In this document: piece after piece, positions 1-8,985 of the stretch
Position numbering within the stretch: the first letter of the stretch is position 1
Layout of the letters: every line of letters starts with the position of its first letter
NCBI RefSeq assembly: GCF_003628535.1
Contig: NZ_RBCI01000009.1
Location: 1 to 64,000 of the forward strand
DNA length: 64,000 bases
Reading direction: 5' to 3'
DNA from: Flavisolibacter nicotianae
GTDB lineage: Bacteria; Bacteroidota; Bacteroidia; Chitinophagales; Chitinophagaceae
Program-made: the position numbers and the translations under genes
Notes under the pieces: generated by a model
Told to the model about the DNA's origin: nothing
The model's input: the letters and a program-made list of their open reading frames with translations, nothing else
Database searches by the model: none

Positions 1-122
1 TCACTTCCCCTGATGCCCTCTTTGGCCATCAGCGAAGGATTGGTGGTCACACCATCCAGTATGCCCAGCCGGGCCGCTTCACGGATCTGCAAAAGGTTCG
101 CCGTATCAATAAAAAATTTCAT
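1..122 (-). CDS. Transaldolase / fructose-6-phosphate aldolase family, N-terminal part (cut by window edge)
   Basis: Only the first 40 codons are inside the window. The reverse strand reads [20 protein letters not shown] and then a VTTNPSL segment, which is the opening strand and first catalytic region of the small (about 215-residue) TalB-like/Fsa transaldolase family. The ATG is at 122-120. Family members move dihydroxyacetone units between sugar phosphates in the pentose phosphate pathway. The Lys that forms the Schiff base lies outside the window, so transaldolase and fructose-6-phosphate aldolase cannot be separated. It lies 36 bases downstream of the aldose epimerase on the same strand, which suits a pentose catabolism operon fed by the arabinofuranosidases. 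Confidence 0.88.
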   Translation of the reverse strand, partial: MKFFIDTANLLQIREAARLGILDGVTTNPSLMAKEGIRGS

Positions 123-158
123 GGACTATTTGCTTATGCGGATTGGAGAGAATTTGGT

Positions 159-1313
159 TTACTGAACGGTGAGTTTGTATCTGGTAACGGTATGGTATTT
201 TTCACCGGGTTTTAGAATTGTTGAAGGAAACGAAGGTTGGTTGGGAGAGTCCGGAAAGTGCTGGGTTTCCAGGCACAAAGCACCGTGTTGCGGAATAGGT
301 TTTCCATCCCTGTTTTTGATGGTGCCGTCCAGGAAATTGCCCGAATAAAACTGCAGTCCCGGCTCGGTGGTGTAGACTTCCAACTTCCGGCCTGTCGCCG
401 AATCCGCCACCCAGGCCACCAGGGCCAGATCAGTTCCTTTCCTGTTCAAGACAAAGTTGTGATCGTAACCACCCTGCACCTGTCCGATGCGTTCACCGAT
501 TTTATGCGGAGAAGTAAAGTCGAACGGTGTGCCCTTTACCGCCAGCAATTGCCCTGTCGGGATGAGCGTGGTATCAACCGGTGTGTACCGGTCGGCATCA
601 ATCCAAAGCGTGTGGTCCAAAATGCCTTTGCTCACATCGCCGCTTAGGTTAAAATAACTGTGGTTGGTGAGGTTTACCGGCGTGGCTTTGTCTGTTTCGG
701 CAGTGTACTCAATCTGCAATTCGTTGTTGTCAGTCAGGGTGAACGTCACGCTTGCTTTCAGGTTGCCGGGGTAGCCTTCTTCGCCGTCCTTGCTGATGTA
801 AGAAAGGGTGAGCGCCGGTGTGCCATCATTGGCAGGCGCTGCATCCCACACCACTTTGTCAAAGCCCTGGTTGCCGCCGTGCAAACTGTTTTTGCCGTTG
901 TTGGCTGCCAGTGTATAGGTTTTCCCATCAAGGCTGAATTTTGCATCGGCGATGCGGTTGCCATAGCGGCCGATGGTAGCCCCGAAATAAGGTGGTTTAG
1001 CCAGGTAGCCCGAAAGGCTGTCAAAGCCCAGCACAATATTGCTCTTGCCACCACTTTTATCAGGCGCTATCCACGAGGTAACGGTGCCGCCGTAGGATGA
1101 AATTTTTACTTCCGCACCGTTTTTATTCGTCAGCGTAAAGAGCTGCACTTTTTTGCCGCCGGCCTCGCCCCAGTCGGCCGCCGTCACTGCTGCCGTATGC
1201 GTGGTAGTGTCGCCTTTGCCGGCCGCGTTCTCGTTTTTCGTTTCTGTGTTTCCGCAGGAAGCAAATAAACCACTGCAAAAAACCACCAGGGAGAAGAATG
1301 TCACTCTGTTCAT
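159..1313 (-). CDS. galM: Aldose 1-epimerase (mutarotase), predicted lipoprotein
   Basis: 384 residues. The N-terminus has a lipoprotein signal ending in LFASC, so the mature enzyme is probably anchored in the periplasm or cell surface. The rest is a full galactose-mutarotase fold: the GNRIADAKF and NSLHGG segments, the NLTNHSYFNL segment carrying the catalytic His, and ETQHFPDSPN near the C-terminus carrying the catalytic Glu. The family interconverts alpha and beta anomers of free aldoses. It sits 33 bases downstream of a GH51 arabinofuranosidase and just before a transaldolase, so it probably speeds anomer equilibration of released arabinose or galactose. Start ATG at 1313. The family call is secure; the preferred sugar is inferred from neighbours only. 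Confidence 0.93.
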   Translation of the reverse strand: MNRVTFFSLVVFCSGLFASCGNTETKNENAAGKGDTTTHTAAVTAADWGEAGGKKVQLFTLTNKNGAEVKISSYGGTVTSWIAPDKSGGKSNIVLGFDSLSGYLAKPPYFGATIGRYGNRIADAKFSLDGKTYTLAANNGKNSLHGGNQGFDKVVWDAAPANDGTPALTLSYISKDGEEGYPGNLKASVTFTLTDNNELQIEYTAETDKATPVNLTNHSYFNLSGDVSKGILDHTLWIDADRYTPVDTTLIPTGQLLAVKGTPFDFTSPHKIGERIGQVQGGYDHNFVLNRKGTDLALVAWVADSATGRKLEVYTTEPGLQFYSGNFLDGTIKNRDGKPIPQHGALCLETQHFPDSPNQPSFPSTILKPGEKYHTVTRYKLTVQ

Positions 1314-1346
1314 AAAGCTGACTTGTTTTAATTGATTGAAAAATGA

Positions 1347-3356
1347 TTATTGTTTTGTACTGTTTTTTTTCAGGGAAGGTTTACCGCCAGCCATCCTGAT
1401 TCGAACGACTGACAATGAATACGCCGGGGCACTCAGCGCCAGTTTATTGCTTTTGATGGAAACCGTAGATTCTTTGGGCGCGACCTGTGCGGGCTGACCG
1501 AAGGTATTCACTGCATCCGGCTCATTGCCCTGCAGGACGGTCAGCGTGCCTTCGCCCCTCAACGACTGTACACCTTCCAGTGAGAGGTTGCTGCTCTTGC
1601 GTTTACCGGAAACATTCACCAGTTTAATGATCAGGTCATTGGACTTTTCATCTACGACGGCCGATGCATACAAGCTGTCCTGGCCCGCAATCGTTTTCCC
1701 GTTCGCTGTAAGAGAGACCACCTTGGTGCCTTTGTTCAGCGAAAACAATTTCTGCACGTAGTAATCCGGTGTGCCGATGATGTGCAGGTTATCCACCCAG
1801 ATCAGGTCCGGCGTCCATTGCCAGCCGTCGGCATGGGCAAACAGCGGCGCATACGAAGCCATGGTCACCACGTCGGCATTGCGTTCCAAACCGGTCATAA
1901 AGGCCGCCTCCGAAAGGGCCGTCGTGAGGTTGTTGCGGTTGCTCACACTCACGGTCCTGTCGCTTTGTGCGGCATATTCACCGGCAAAGACTTTCGAGCC
2001 GTTGCGGGGATAATTGTCGTAGCGGCCCGCGTTCTGCAGAAACCATTCCGGGCGGCGGTAGTAATGTTCGTCAATGATGTCGGCGTTGTTGCTGCGCAGC
2101 GCTGTATTCAACTGGTCAAATCGTTCGCCATTGGGATCGGTGCCCGAGCTGTTCACCAGTTGAATACCGGGATATTTTGCTTTGAGGGCTTTCGTAAAAA
2201 TGGCCAGGCGCTCGAGGTATTGCGGTCCCCAGTTTTCGTTGCCAATGCCCATCATCTTCAGGTGGAAAGGCGCCGGGTGTCCCAGGTCGGCACGCACCTT
2301 TCCCCATTTCGTCGTTGCATCGCCGTTCGCAAATTCCACCAGGTCCAGGGCGTCCTGCACATAGGGGCCCAGTTCATCCAGCGGCACCACTTCGGCGGAA
2401 TTAAACTGGCAGGCCATGCCGCAGTTTAAAATCGGCAGGGGCTCCGCCCCAATGTCTTCACACAATTGAAAATATTCCAGAAAGCCCAGGCCAAAGGATT
2501 GAAAATAATCCGGCGCCGGGCGGTGGGCAAATTCGAAGTTCCAGCGGTTGATCTTCATCTGGCGGTTTTCCACCGGTCCGATGGTTTTTTTCCATTCATA
2601 CCGCTGCGACAGGTCGTAGCCCTCCACGATACAGCCACCGGGAAAGCGCACAAAGCCCGGCTTCATATCGGCAAGCATCTGCACCATGTCGGCACGCAGC
2701 CCGCCCGGACGGCCTTTCCAGGTGTCCGAAGGAAAAAGGGAGATCATGTCCAGGTCAATGATCCCCTCGCCTTCAAACCAGAGATTCAGCCTGCCCTTGG
2801 GTTCCGTGGCAGTTGCCTGTAAACTGACCGCCTGCCGGTTCCAGTTGGTATCGCTTTTTTCCGGCGTCAATACCGTTTCGCCAATGACCCCGCCTGCTGC
2901 ATCCAGCAATTCGATATGCAGTTTCAACCCCGGCTTTTGCTGGCGATAAAGCACCGAAAAATCGTAGCGCAGGTCTTTTTTAAACCCCATCCCGCGGAAG
3001 CCTTCGTTGAGCAAACTGACATCGCCTTTTTGCGGATGGCGGGCCGCCACGCGAAGGAAGCGGGGGTTGGTACTGTTTACCTCCTTTCGGTTCAACACCA
3101 GCACGTCACCTTCGGCCTGCCGCGTGATTGTCCAGCCCATGGTGGGCTTAAAAAACTCAAACGAACGGTTCTTCACCAGTTCCGCATAAAGCCCGCCATC
3201 CGCACCAAAATTGATGTCTTCGAAAAACACGCCCCACATGGTGGGCTGCACGCTGGCCTTTACCTCGTTTACGTTGACCACCATCGCCGCCGGCTGCGCC
3301 GTAAGCTGCAGGTAAACCGCGGTGGCAACCAGCACAATCGGTATCCGTTTTTTCAT
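1347..3356 (-). CDS. GH51 alpha-L-arabinofuranosidase, long form with N-terminal beta domain
   Basis: 669 residues with a cleavable signal peptide (about residues 1-20). After a short N-terminal strand comes a carbohydrate-binding-like insert (about 65-210), then the TIM barrel and a C-terminal beta domain. The acid/base Glu is in GNENWGPQY (E374) and the likely nucleophile is E460 in VFAGEYAAQ. The family removes terminal alpha-L-arabinofuranosyl groups from arabinan, arabinoxylan or pectic side chains with retention of configuration. This extracellular long type differs from the shorter GH51 next door. The spacing of 33 bases to the epimerase and 65 bases to the upstream GH51 supports one transcript. 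Whether it prefers linear or branched arabinan cannot be read from sequence. Confidence 0.93.
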   Translation of the reverse strand: MKKRIPIVLVATAVYLQLTAQPAAMVVNVNEVKASVQPTMWGVFFEDINFGADGGLYAELVKNRSFEFFKPTMGWTITRQAEGDVLVLNRKEVNSTNPRFLRVAARHPQKGDVSLLNEGFRGMGFKKDLRYDFSVLYRQQKPGLKLHIELLDAAGGVIGETVLTPEKSDTNWNRQAVSLQATATEPKGRLNLWFEGEGIIDLDMISLFPSDTWKGRPGGLRADMVQMLADMKPGFVRFPGGCIVEGYDLSQRYEWKKTIGPVENRQMKINRWNFEFAHRPAPDYFQSFGLGFLEYFQLCEDIGAEPLPILNCGMACQFNSAEVVPLDELGPYVQDALDLVEFANGDATTKWGKVRADLGHPAPFHLKMMGIGNENWGPQYLERLAIFTKALKAKYPGIQLVNSSGTDPNGERFDQLNTALRSNNADIIDEHYYRRPEWFLQNAGRYDNYPRNGSKVFAGEYAAQSDRTVSVSNRNNLTTALSEAAFMTGLERNADVVTMASYAPLFAHADGWQWTPDLIWVDNLHIIGTPDYYVQKLFSLNKGTKVVSLTANGKTIAGQDSLYASAVVDEKSNDLIIKLVNVSGKRKSSNLSLEGVQSLRGEGTLTVLQGNEPDAVNTFGQPAQVAPKESTVSIKSNKLALSAPAYSLSVVRIRMAGGKPSLKKNSTKQ

Positions 3357-3421
3357 GCTATCGTTTTAATTCGGTCCTGAACGCATCAGGTTTGTGATTT
3401 ACTCAGCTCCCCCGGCTGTTA

Positions 3422-4978
3422 TCACTTCATCTCCAGCACCACCACCGAGAAAGGCGGTAGCTTTACATTCAACGCCCCCCCGGCAAGGGTCGCACCGTTA
3501 AATACAGCCGGCTGAATTTTGGCAGGATTTTCAAATGAATTGTAATCCTGCAGTTTGCCGGACTGCAAAATGCGACCGGTCAGCGTGCTGTATTTTCCGC
3601 CTTCAACCTGCAAACTTACGGTCTGCTCTTTTTGGGCGTCGATGTTCACCAATGAAACGTGTGTGCGTCCCAGCGAGTCTACTGAAGCGGAACCGGAAAC
3701 CGCCGGTAGTTTTTGCCCGCTCACCACGTAATCACCCGAGCGGATCGTCAGCGGCAACAGCCTGGCATCCTGGTGCACGTTGTACATCTCCATCACATGA
3801 TAGGTCGGTGTCAGGATCATTTTATTCCCCTTTGTCAGGATCACCGCCTGCAGCACGTTGATGGCCTGTGCGAGGTTCGCCATCCGCACACGGTCGCTGT
3901 GGTTGTTGAAGATGTTCAGCGTGGTGCCGGCAATCATGGCATCACGCATGGTGTTTTGCTGGTAAAGAAAACCGGGGTTGGAGCCTTTCTCCACATCGTA
4001 CCAGCCGCCCCATTCGTCCACCACCAGGGCCACTTTTTTCTGCGGATCGTATTTGTCCATGATGGCGCTGTGATGCTGCACAAGGCTATCCATGAAGAGG
4101 GCCTGTTGCATCGTTTTAAAATACTCGTCCTCGCTGTAGTTCACCGCATCGCCTTTCTTCGACCAGTTGATGACCGAATAGTGATGCAGGGCAACGCCTT
4201 CCACCATGTGGAGCGGGATGTTCTTCATCAGTGTTTCGGTCCAGTTGTAATCAGCGGAATTGGCGCCGGAAGCGACACGAAAGATATGGCTCGTGTTGCT
4301 CCAGTCGGACATGAACGTGGCATATTTGCGATAGAGATCGGAATAGTAATCGGGCTTCATGTTGCCGCCACAGCCCCAGGCTTCGTTGCCCACGCCCCAA
4401 AACCGCACGTTCCAGGGTTTGCTGCGGCCGTTGGCCTTGCGAAGATTGGTCATCGGGCTTTCGCCGGGAAAGTTGACATAGTTGACCCAGTCGGCAACAT
4501 CCTGCACGGTGCCGCTGCCGATGTTGGCAGCAAGGTAAGGTTCGGCACCAATCAGTTCGCACATGTTGAGAAAATCGTGCGTACCGAAGGAGTTGTCTTC
4601 CGTAACACCACCCCACCATACGTTCACCATTTTCGGCCGCTTGGCTTTGGGCCCAATGCCGTCCTTCCAGTGATAGGTATCGGCAAAGCAGCCACCCGGC
4701 CAGCGCAGCACCGGCACTTTTAATTTGCGAAGAGCGGCCACCACATCGTTCCGCACACCGGCCGTGTTGGGAATGGCGGTGTTCTTTTCACCCACGTAAA
4801 AACCATCGTAAATACAGCGGCCCAAATGCTCGGCAAAATGCCCGTAAATAAACCGGCTGATCGTACTTTTTGGCGTACCGGCCTGCAGCACACCGGTGCT
4901 GGTTTGCGAAAATGTTGCCGATACAAAAGACAATAGAAATAAGCAGCAAAGAATCGTCTTCTTCATCATTCTTTTCAT
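3422..4978 (-). CDS. GH51 alpha-N-arabinofuranosidase, short form
   Basis: 518 residues, signal peptide at about 1-24 ending before QTSTG. It is the classical short GH51 layout: TIM barrel then a C-terminal beta-sandwich. The acid/base Glu lies in VGNEAWGCGG (E199) and the nucleophile in VVDEWGGWYD (E322). RWPGGCFAD at about 92-100 is the conserved loop near the arabinose pocket. Together with the neighbouring long-type GH51 it probably strips arabinofuranose from pectic arabinan oligosaccharides. It is the first gene of the leftward arabinose module, with 444 bases of non-coding DNA upstream. ATG at 4978 is used; a second Met three codons in (MMKK) is an alternative start. Confidence 0.94.
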   Translation of the reverse strand: MKRMMKKTILCCLFLLSFVSATFSQTSTGVLQAGTPKSTISRFIYGHFAEHLGRCIYDGFYVGEKNTAIPNTAGVRNDVVAALRKLKVPVLRWPGGCFADTYHWKDGIGPKAKRPKMVNVWWGGVTEDNSFGTHDFLNMCELIGAEPYLAANIGSGTVQDVADWVNYVNFPGESPMTNLRKANGRSKPWNVRFWGVGNEAWGCGGNMKPDYYSDLYRKYATFMSDWSNTSHIFRVASGANSADYNWTETLMKNIPLHMVEGVALHHYSVINWSKKGDAVNYSEDEYFKTMQQALFMDSLVQHHSAIMDKYDPQKKVALVVDEWGGWYDVEKGSNPGFLYQQNTMRDAMIAGTTLNIFNNHSDRVRMANLAQAINVLQAVILTKGNKMILTPTYHVMEMYNVHQDARLLPLTIRSGDYVVSGQKLPAVSGSASVDSLGRTHVSLVNIDAQKEQTVSLQVEGGKYSTLTGRILQSGKLQDYNSFENPAKIQPAVFNGATLAGGALNVKLPPFSVVVLEMK

Positions 4979-5422
4979 TTCAAGGTAAACACAAAGGACC
5001 GGATCGCGACTGGATTTTAAAAGCTGCCAATGAAAGTGGGGTTACCCGGGAGTCCTCTGCACTGTTACCACTAACCAGGAAATGATCGCTGATTTTTCAG
5101 GGCAATTGCACTCGTATCGATATCACCTATTCCAAACGATTTGTACTGTTTACCCTCAAGCGCAACCGCCTTTTTTCATAAGCAGGAAAATCCTACGAAG
5201 GTCTTTGGGTGGTGAAGTTGCGGAAATTTGCTTTTGTTTTCTATTCAGATTGTTTCAATATTTCGACAAATCGTTACATTTTTTTGGCTTTTGCAGATAA
5301 CGACGCCTACTTTTTGTCCTTACAAAGAACCCTGCTCTCACACAGGGCAAACGCCAGTTTTCGATCTGGTACCGGTAGCCGCACCGGTCGTCCTTTTATT
5401 TCCAGAAGTGCCCACGGTATTT
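4979..5422. other. Intergenic region upstream of the GH51 module
   Basis: No gene is convincing here; the short open frames on both strands have no family features. It must hold the promoter of the arabinose module and the 3' end of the arsenic transcript. The 10-mer AACGATTTGT at 5135-5144 recurs in inverted orientation at 5266-5275, a possible operator pair but within what chance allows. Confidence 0.4.
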
Positions 5423-5935
5423 TCATCGGCCAGCAACGGTGCTTCTTCGCTCCAGCAACACGGTATTCCGCCAAAGACCGTTAAGTTGGGCAATTCTTTC
5501 GCGGTAGCCAATTTCACGGAAACCGAACTTCTTTTGAAGTGCGATACTAGCGGTGTTTTCCGGAAAAGTGCTTGAGTAAAGCGACCATACGCCGTTCGCT
5601 TCACTGCTTTTGATCACGGCTTCCATGAGCCTACTGCCAATCCCTTTTCCATGAAAAACCGGGTCAATATAGATGCTCAATTCGCAGACACCCTTGTAAT
5701 GCTCTTTGGCTGATGTCGGCGACAAGGCAACCCAGCCAACAACCACATCGTTCTGTACGGCAACAAACCTCGAATGATTGAGGTGGCCACTGTTCCACAA
5801 ATGCCAGGAGGCAGGAGCCAAAAGCTGGAAAGTGGCATTGCCCGAGGCAATGCCACTTTCATAAATCTTCCTTACGGCCTCCCAGTGCCGGGGCAGCAAA
5901 GGCTTAATTTGCACAGCGGTTACAGCTCGCTTCAT
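5423..5935 (-). CDS. arsN: GNAT N-acetyltransferase, phosphinothricin/arsinothricin acetyltransferase-like (ArsN type)
   Basis: 170 residues covering one complete GNAT domain. It opens with the IYESGIASGNATF segment typical of phosphinothricin-type acetyltransferases, has the acetyl-CoA loop HGKGIGSRLM at about 95-105, and ends with FGFREIGYRER. Phosphinothricin and its arsenic analogue arsinothricin are acetylated on the amino group by this branch, which inactivates them. The start ATG (5935) lies inside the last codons of arsI, an overlap of about 32 bases, so the two are translationally coupled. The arsenic context is the main reason to prefer an ArsN role over general amino acid acetylation. 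Substrate is inferred. Confidence 0.8.
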   Translation of the reverse strand: MKRAVTAVQIKPLLPRHWEAVRKIYESGIASGNATFQLLAPASWHLWNSGHLNHSRFVAVQNDVVVGWVALSPTSAKEHYKGVCELSIYIDPVFHGKGIGSRLMEAVIKSSEANGVWSLYSSTFPENTASIALQKKFGFREIGYRERIAQLNGLWRNTVLLERRSTVAGR

Positions 5936-6410
5936 TTGTTTTTACGTTGCTTTCGGCAATCGGTAATTCAGCATTTTTTCCGTCGTTACCCATCCATTGT
6001 TCCATTGCTTCCGGCGCTGGTCTTGCATTGACGCCTTCTCCGTAAACGGTCGCCGTTCCGTGTGTATAGAAGGCTTCCCAATCCACTCCCTGCGGGTCTG
6101 TAATCCAGCTTTTTTGCGACTTGGAATAACAGCAGGTGCATTCTCCTTCCTCTCTGACCGTTCCTTTGGCGTTTTGCATGTTCCGGTATACATCCTGCAG
6201 TTCGTCCGTGCTCTCCACCTGCAGTCCCAGGTGCTCGATGCCGGTTTCCGCATGACCGGTGGAGATGGCAAAGTTAACACGGGGATCGTCCAGCATCCAC
6301 TTGGCATAATCAGCCTTTTCTACACTTGGCTGTATGTTGAACAAGGCATTGTAAAAGCTGATGCTGTCGGCCAGGTTTTTTACTCGTACGTGAACGTGAA
6401 AGCGTTTCAT
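5904..6410 (-). CDS. arsI: ArsI/CadI family enzyme, predicted organoarsenical C-As lyase
   Basis: 168 residues from the ATG at 6410; an upstream in-frame start exists but would add residues unlike the family. It is a vicinal-oxygen-chelate dioxygenase fold. Likely metal ligands are H5 (RFHVHV), H60 (GIEHLG) and E112 (DWEAF). The cysteine cluster ECTCCYS at 90-96 matches the As(III)-binding cysteines of ArsI. The family uses oxygen and Fe(II) to break the carbon-arsenic bond of trivalent methyl- and aromatic arsenicals, giving arsenite. The Asn/Glu-rich tail ends SCNRCAN, with two more cysteines. It is divergent from arsR-acr3, so the arsenite produced could be exported by Acr3. CadI (cadmium-induced) is the alternative family name. 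Confidence 0.87.
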   Translation of the reverse strand: MKRFHVHVRVKNLADSISFYNALFNIQPSVEKADYAKWMLDDPRVNFAISTGHAETGIEHLGLQVESTDELQDVYRNMQNAKGTVREEGECTCCYSKSQKSWITDPQGVDWEAFYTHGTATVYGEGVNARPAPEAMEQWMGNDGKNAELPIAESNVKTNEASCNRCAN

Positions 6411-6532
6411 GGTTGTTGTTTTTTGTGTTTGTGTGGCTGGTTTACATCCTAACAACGGCAGCCTGTAAAAAAAGACGCAGGTTTTTTTAGAAATTTCATT
6501 GATTTATTTTTTCCGATTCACCAGCCGCATTC

Positions 6533-6548
6533 ATCGTAATATTGCAAT
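6533..6548. promoter_or_regulatory. Candidate ArsR operator
   Basis: ATCGTAATATTGCAAT is a 16-base imperfect palindrome (6 of 8 pairs match) that ends 4 bases before the arsR start codon and lies between arsR and the divergent arsI. Position and form suit an autoregulatory ArsR site. This is inferred from symmetry and location only. Confidence 0.5.
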
Positions 6549-6552
6549 TAAT

Positions 6553-6882
6553 ATGGGAACTACGAAAGCGGAAAACTTTACCGACCGGCAGAACCGGCTG
6601 GCGCAGATGATGAAGGCACTTGGCCATCCTGCCCGGATTGCCATCATCCAGGAACTGCTCAATGCGAAAACCTGTATCTGCAATGAGTTGGTGAATGAAC
6701 TGGGCCTGGCGCAGGCAACCATCTCCCAGCATTTGAAGGAACTCAAAAATGTCGGCCTGATTAAAGGCACGGTCGAAGGAACCAGCACGTGCTATTGCAT
6801 CGATCCGAAAGGATGGAAGCAATACAGGCAGCAAATGGATGCTTTCTTTGTCAGCTACGAAGGAAAAAACAACTGCTGTTAG
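6553..6882 (+). CDS. arsR: ArsR/SmtB family arsenic-responsive repressor
   Basis: 109 residues from the ATG at 6553, where the family begins; an upstream in-frame start would run through the candidate operator. The winged helix spans about 15-85: [18 protein letters not shown], then KTCICNELV with two cysteines in the helix that commonly senses As(III), then the recognition helix [14 protein letters not shown]. The C-terminus ends NNCC, giving further thiols that may join the metal site. Members leave DNA on binding As(III) or Sb(III). It overlaps no gene and is followed after 43 bases by acr3, which it presumably controls, together with the divergent arsI-arsN pair. Confidence 0.92.
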   Translation: MGTTKAENFTDRQNRLAQMMKALGHPARIAIIQELLNAKTCICNELVNELGLAQATISQHLKELKNVGLIKGTVEGTSTCYCIDPKGWKQYRQQMDAFFVSYEGKNNCC

Positions 6883-6925
6883 TCCTTTTCGAAACCACAT
6901 CGCGTACTCATCTACTCATTTGAAT

Positions 6926-8008
6926 ATGTCAGCCACTCATTGTACACCGGCCAACGAACGAAAGCGCCTTGGATTTTTAGACAGGTACCTCACCCTTTGG
7001 ATCTTCCTGGCCATGGGAACTGGCGTCGCCCTCGGCTATTTCTTGCCTTCTTCTTCGGGTATCATCAATTCCTTTTCCTCCGGCACCACCAATATTCCGC
7101 TGGCCGTTGGACTGATCCTGATGATGTATCCACCCTTTGCGAAGGTGCGTTACGAAAAGCTCGGGGAGGTTTTCCGGAATACAAAAGTCCTCGGCATGTC
7201 GCTCCTGCTAAACTGGGTGATCGGTCCCGTGCTGATGTTTATCCTGGCGATTGTTTTCTTACACGGCTATCCCGAATACATGGTGGGCCTGATCCTGATC
7301 GGGCTTGCCCGCTGCATCGCGATGGTGATCGTTTGGAACGAACTGGCAGAAGGCAGCCGCGAATATGCAGCCGGCCTGGTGGCGCTGAACAGCATTTTCC
7401 AGGTGTTGCTTTACAGCGTATATGCCTATGTGTTTGTCACCTTGCTGCCGCCGCTGTTTGGCATTACCGGTGCCGAAGTCAGCATCACCATCGGGCAGAT
7501 TGCCAAAAGCGTGGCCATTTACTTAGGCATCCCTTGCGTCGCCGGCGTTCTCACACGAGTTCTTCTGCGCCGGGCACTGGGTGAGACGTGGTACCAAACG
7601 AAGCTCATCCCCTTTGTTGCACCCGTCACGCTGATCGCCCTGCTCTTTACCATTGTCGTGATGTTTAGTCTCAAAGGCAAACTGATTGTGCAGATCCCGT
7701 TTGATGTCATCCGGATTGCCGTTCCGCTGGTCATTTATTTTGCCATCATGTTTACCGTGAGCTTTTGGATCGGCAAAAGGATGGGCGCCGATTATTCCAC
7801 CAACGCCTCCATTGCTTTTACGGCAGCCGGCAACAATTTTGAGCTGGCCATTGCCGTAGCCATTGGCGTTTTTGGCATCAACAGCGGGCAGGCATTTGCA
7901 GGCGTCATTGGCCCGCTGGTGGAAGTGCCGGCGCTGATTGCACTGGTGAACCTGGCCTTTTGGTTCCGGAAGAAATTCTATTCTACCAAACCTGTACAGG
8001 CAACCTGA
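6926..8008 (+). CDS. acr3: Acr3 family arsenite efflux transporter
   Basis: 360 residues from the ATG at 6926, chosen because family similarity begins at [13 protein letters not shown]; a longer reading frame overlaps arsR. About ten membrane helices are visible. The conserved Cys of helix 4 is C130 in [15 protein letters not shown], and the conserved Glu of a later helix is in [15 protein letters not shown]. These are the residues tied to arsenite transport in Acr3. It exports As(OH)3 using the proton motive force. The N-terminal tail ([15 protein letters not shown]) adds a cysteine. No arsenate reductase lies in the window, so reduction of arsenate must be encoded elsewhere if it occurs. 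Confidence 0.95.
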   Translation: MSATHCTPANERKRLGFLDRYLTLWIFLAMGTGVALGYFLPSSSGIINSFSSGTTNIPLAVGLILMMYPPFAKVRYEKLGEVFRNTKVLGMSLLLNWVIGPVLMFILAIVFLHGYPEYMVGLILIGLARCIAMVIVWNELAEGSREYAAGLVALNSIFQVLLYSVYAYVFVTLLPPLFGITGAEVSITIGQIAKSVAIYLGIPCVAGVLTRVLLRRALGETWYQTKLIPFVAPVTLIALLFTIVVMFSLKGKLIVQIPFDVIRIAVPLVIYFAIMFTVSFWIGKRMGADYSTNASIAFTAAGNNFELAIAVAIGVFGINSGQAFAGVIGPLVEVPALIALVNLAFWFRKKFYSTKPVQAT

Positions 8009-8237
8009 AACCAATGAATATTGTCTGGACAACTGAACGTGATTGACACGAACCTTCACGCACAGGAATGGCGCAACGTAATGCATACCAGAACCGATCT
8101 GCTACTTGCCTTAAGCATGATAGCAGCCTAACGGATAAAACCCGTTTGACGAATTTTGTTAGATTTGATTTCAAGCGACAGTTGAAGATTGCCGCCTGCC
8201 GCACGATAGATTGACCTGCTAAAAAGAGAGCAAACCG

Positions 8238-8771
8238 ATGGCTACAAGCACACTGACCGCTTCACTATGGAAAGAACACAGCGAGAAACTAAAACAGTTC
8301 ATCTGCCATAAGGTGAACGATGATGATTGCTGCAATGACATTCTGCACGACCTGTTTTTTAAGATCCGGGACAAAGAGGAAAAGATCGCCCTGCTGGAAA
8401 AACCGGCGTCTTATATCATCAAGATGGCCCAGAACGCCGTGATCGATTATTACCGTTCACAAAAAGAAGAGCCGACCGAAATCTGCGAATATGGCCCACT
8501 GGCGGGCAGCCAGGAATTTTCCTCTACGGAACTGTACAATATTACCCTGCTACCGTACATTGAAAACCTTCCCGCCATTTACAGGGACGCACTCATCCTC
8601 AGCGACCTGGAAGGACTTCCGCAAAAAGAGCTGGCGGAGAAGCTGAACATCTCCTATACTGGTGCAAAGTCGAGAGTGCAACGGGCAAGGCAAATGCTTA
8701 AAGAGGCCATCCTCAAGTGCTGTAACTACAAATTCGACAAATTTGGAAACGTGATCGGCTGTTGCGAATAA
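8238..8771 (+). CDS. sigZ: RNA polymerase sigma factor, SigZ-type ECF
   Basis: 177 residues. Region 2 (about 8-75) includes DILHDLFFKIRDK and ASYIIKMAQNAVIDYYR; region 4 (about 105-160) includes LILSDLEGLPQKELAEKLNISYTGAKSRVQRAR. The C-terminal tail LKCCNYKFDKFGNVIGCCE, rich in cysteine pairs, is characteristic of SigZ-like sigma factors and could sense metal or thiol state, which is an inference. No anti-sigma gene is adjacent. A lone -7-like TAGATTTG lies at 8160-8167, 70 bases upstream, without a matching -33 box. It follows acr3 by 229 bases on the same strand and precedes the DUF1259 gene. Confidence 0.88.
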   Translation: MATSTLTASLWKEHSEKLKQFICHKVNDDDCCNDILHDLFFKIRDKEEKIALLEKPASYIIKMAQNAVIDYYRSQKEEPTEICEYGPLAGSQEFSSTELYNITLLPYIENLPAIYRDALILSDLEGLPQKELAEKLNISYTGAKSRVQRARQMLKEAILKCCNYKFDKFGNVIGCCE

Positions 8772-8985
8772 ATTCATTGCGTCTTTTTCGCAGGGCTCTG
8801 TTGGTAGGGCGAAGGATAATAAAATCTGCTGGTATGCATTCCGCGACCAAAATTTCCCGGCTTCGGCAAAACTGTACAGCAAAAAGGCAATGGCCTGGAA
8901 AGAATCTTTAAAAGTCCTTGTTTCGCGAAGCAAAATGGTACGGCTGCAATTCGGTAATTTTGGTTTCACCGTCAAATTGAAAATT

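Noticed and set aside
3713-4723. 336-codon plus-strand frame opposite the short GH51 gene
   Set aside because: It is antisense to a gene with intact catalytic motifs and has no family features.
5135-5275. Inverted 10-mer AACGATTTGT / ACAAATCGTT upstream of the GH51 genes
   Set aside because: A 10-base match 130 bases apart is within chance in AT-rich non-coding DNA, and I did not find it upstream of other PUL genes.
5371-5388. ACCGGT-6-ACCGGT hairpin followed by a T-rich stretch
   Set aside because: The T-run is on the plus strand where no gene ends; the palindromic 6-mer repeats are better explained by chance.
8031-8048. CGTGATTGACACG-like partial palindrome before sigZ
   Set aside because: Arms are spaced by 5, not 6, and no -7 element lies at the distance seen in the three Crp/Fnr-type promoters.
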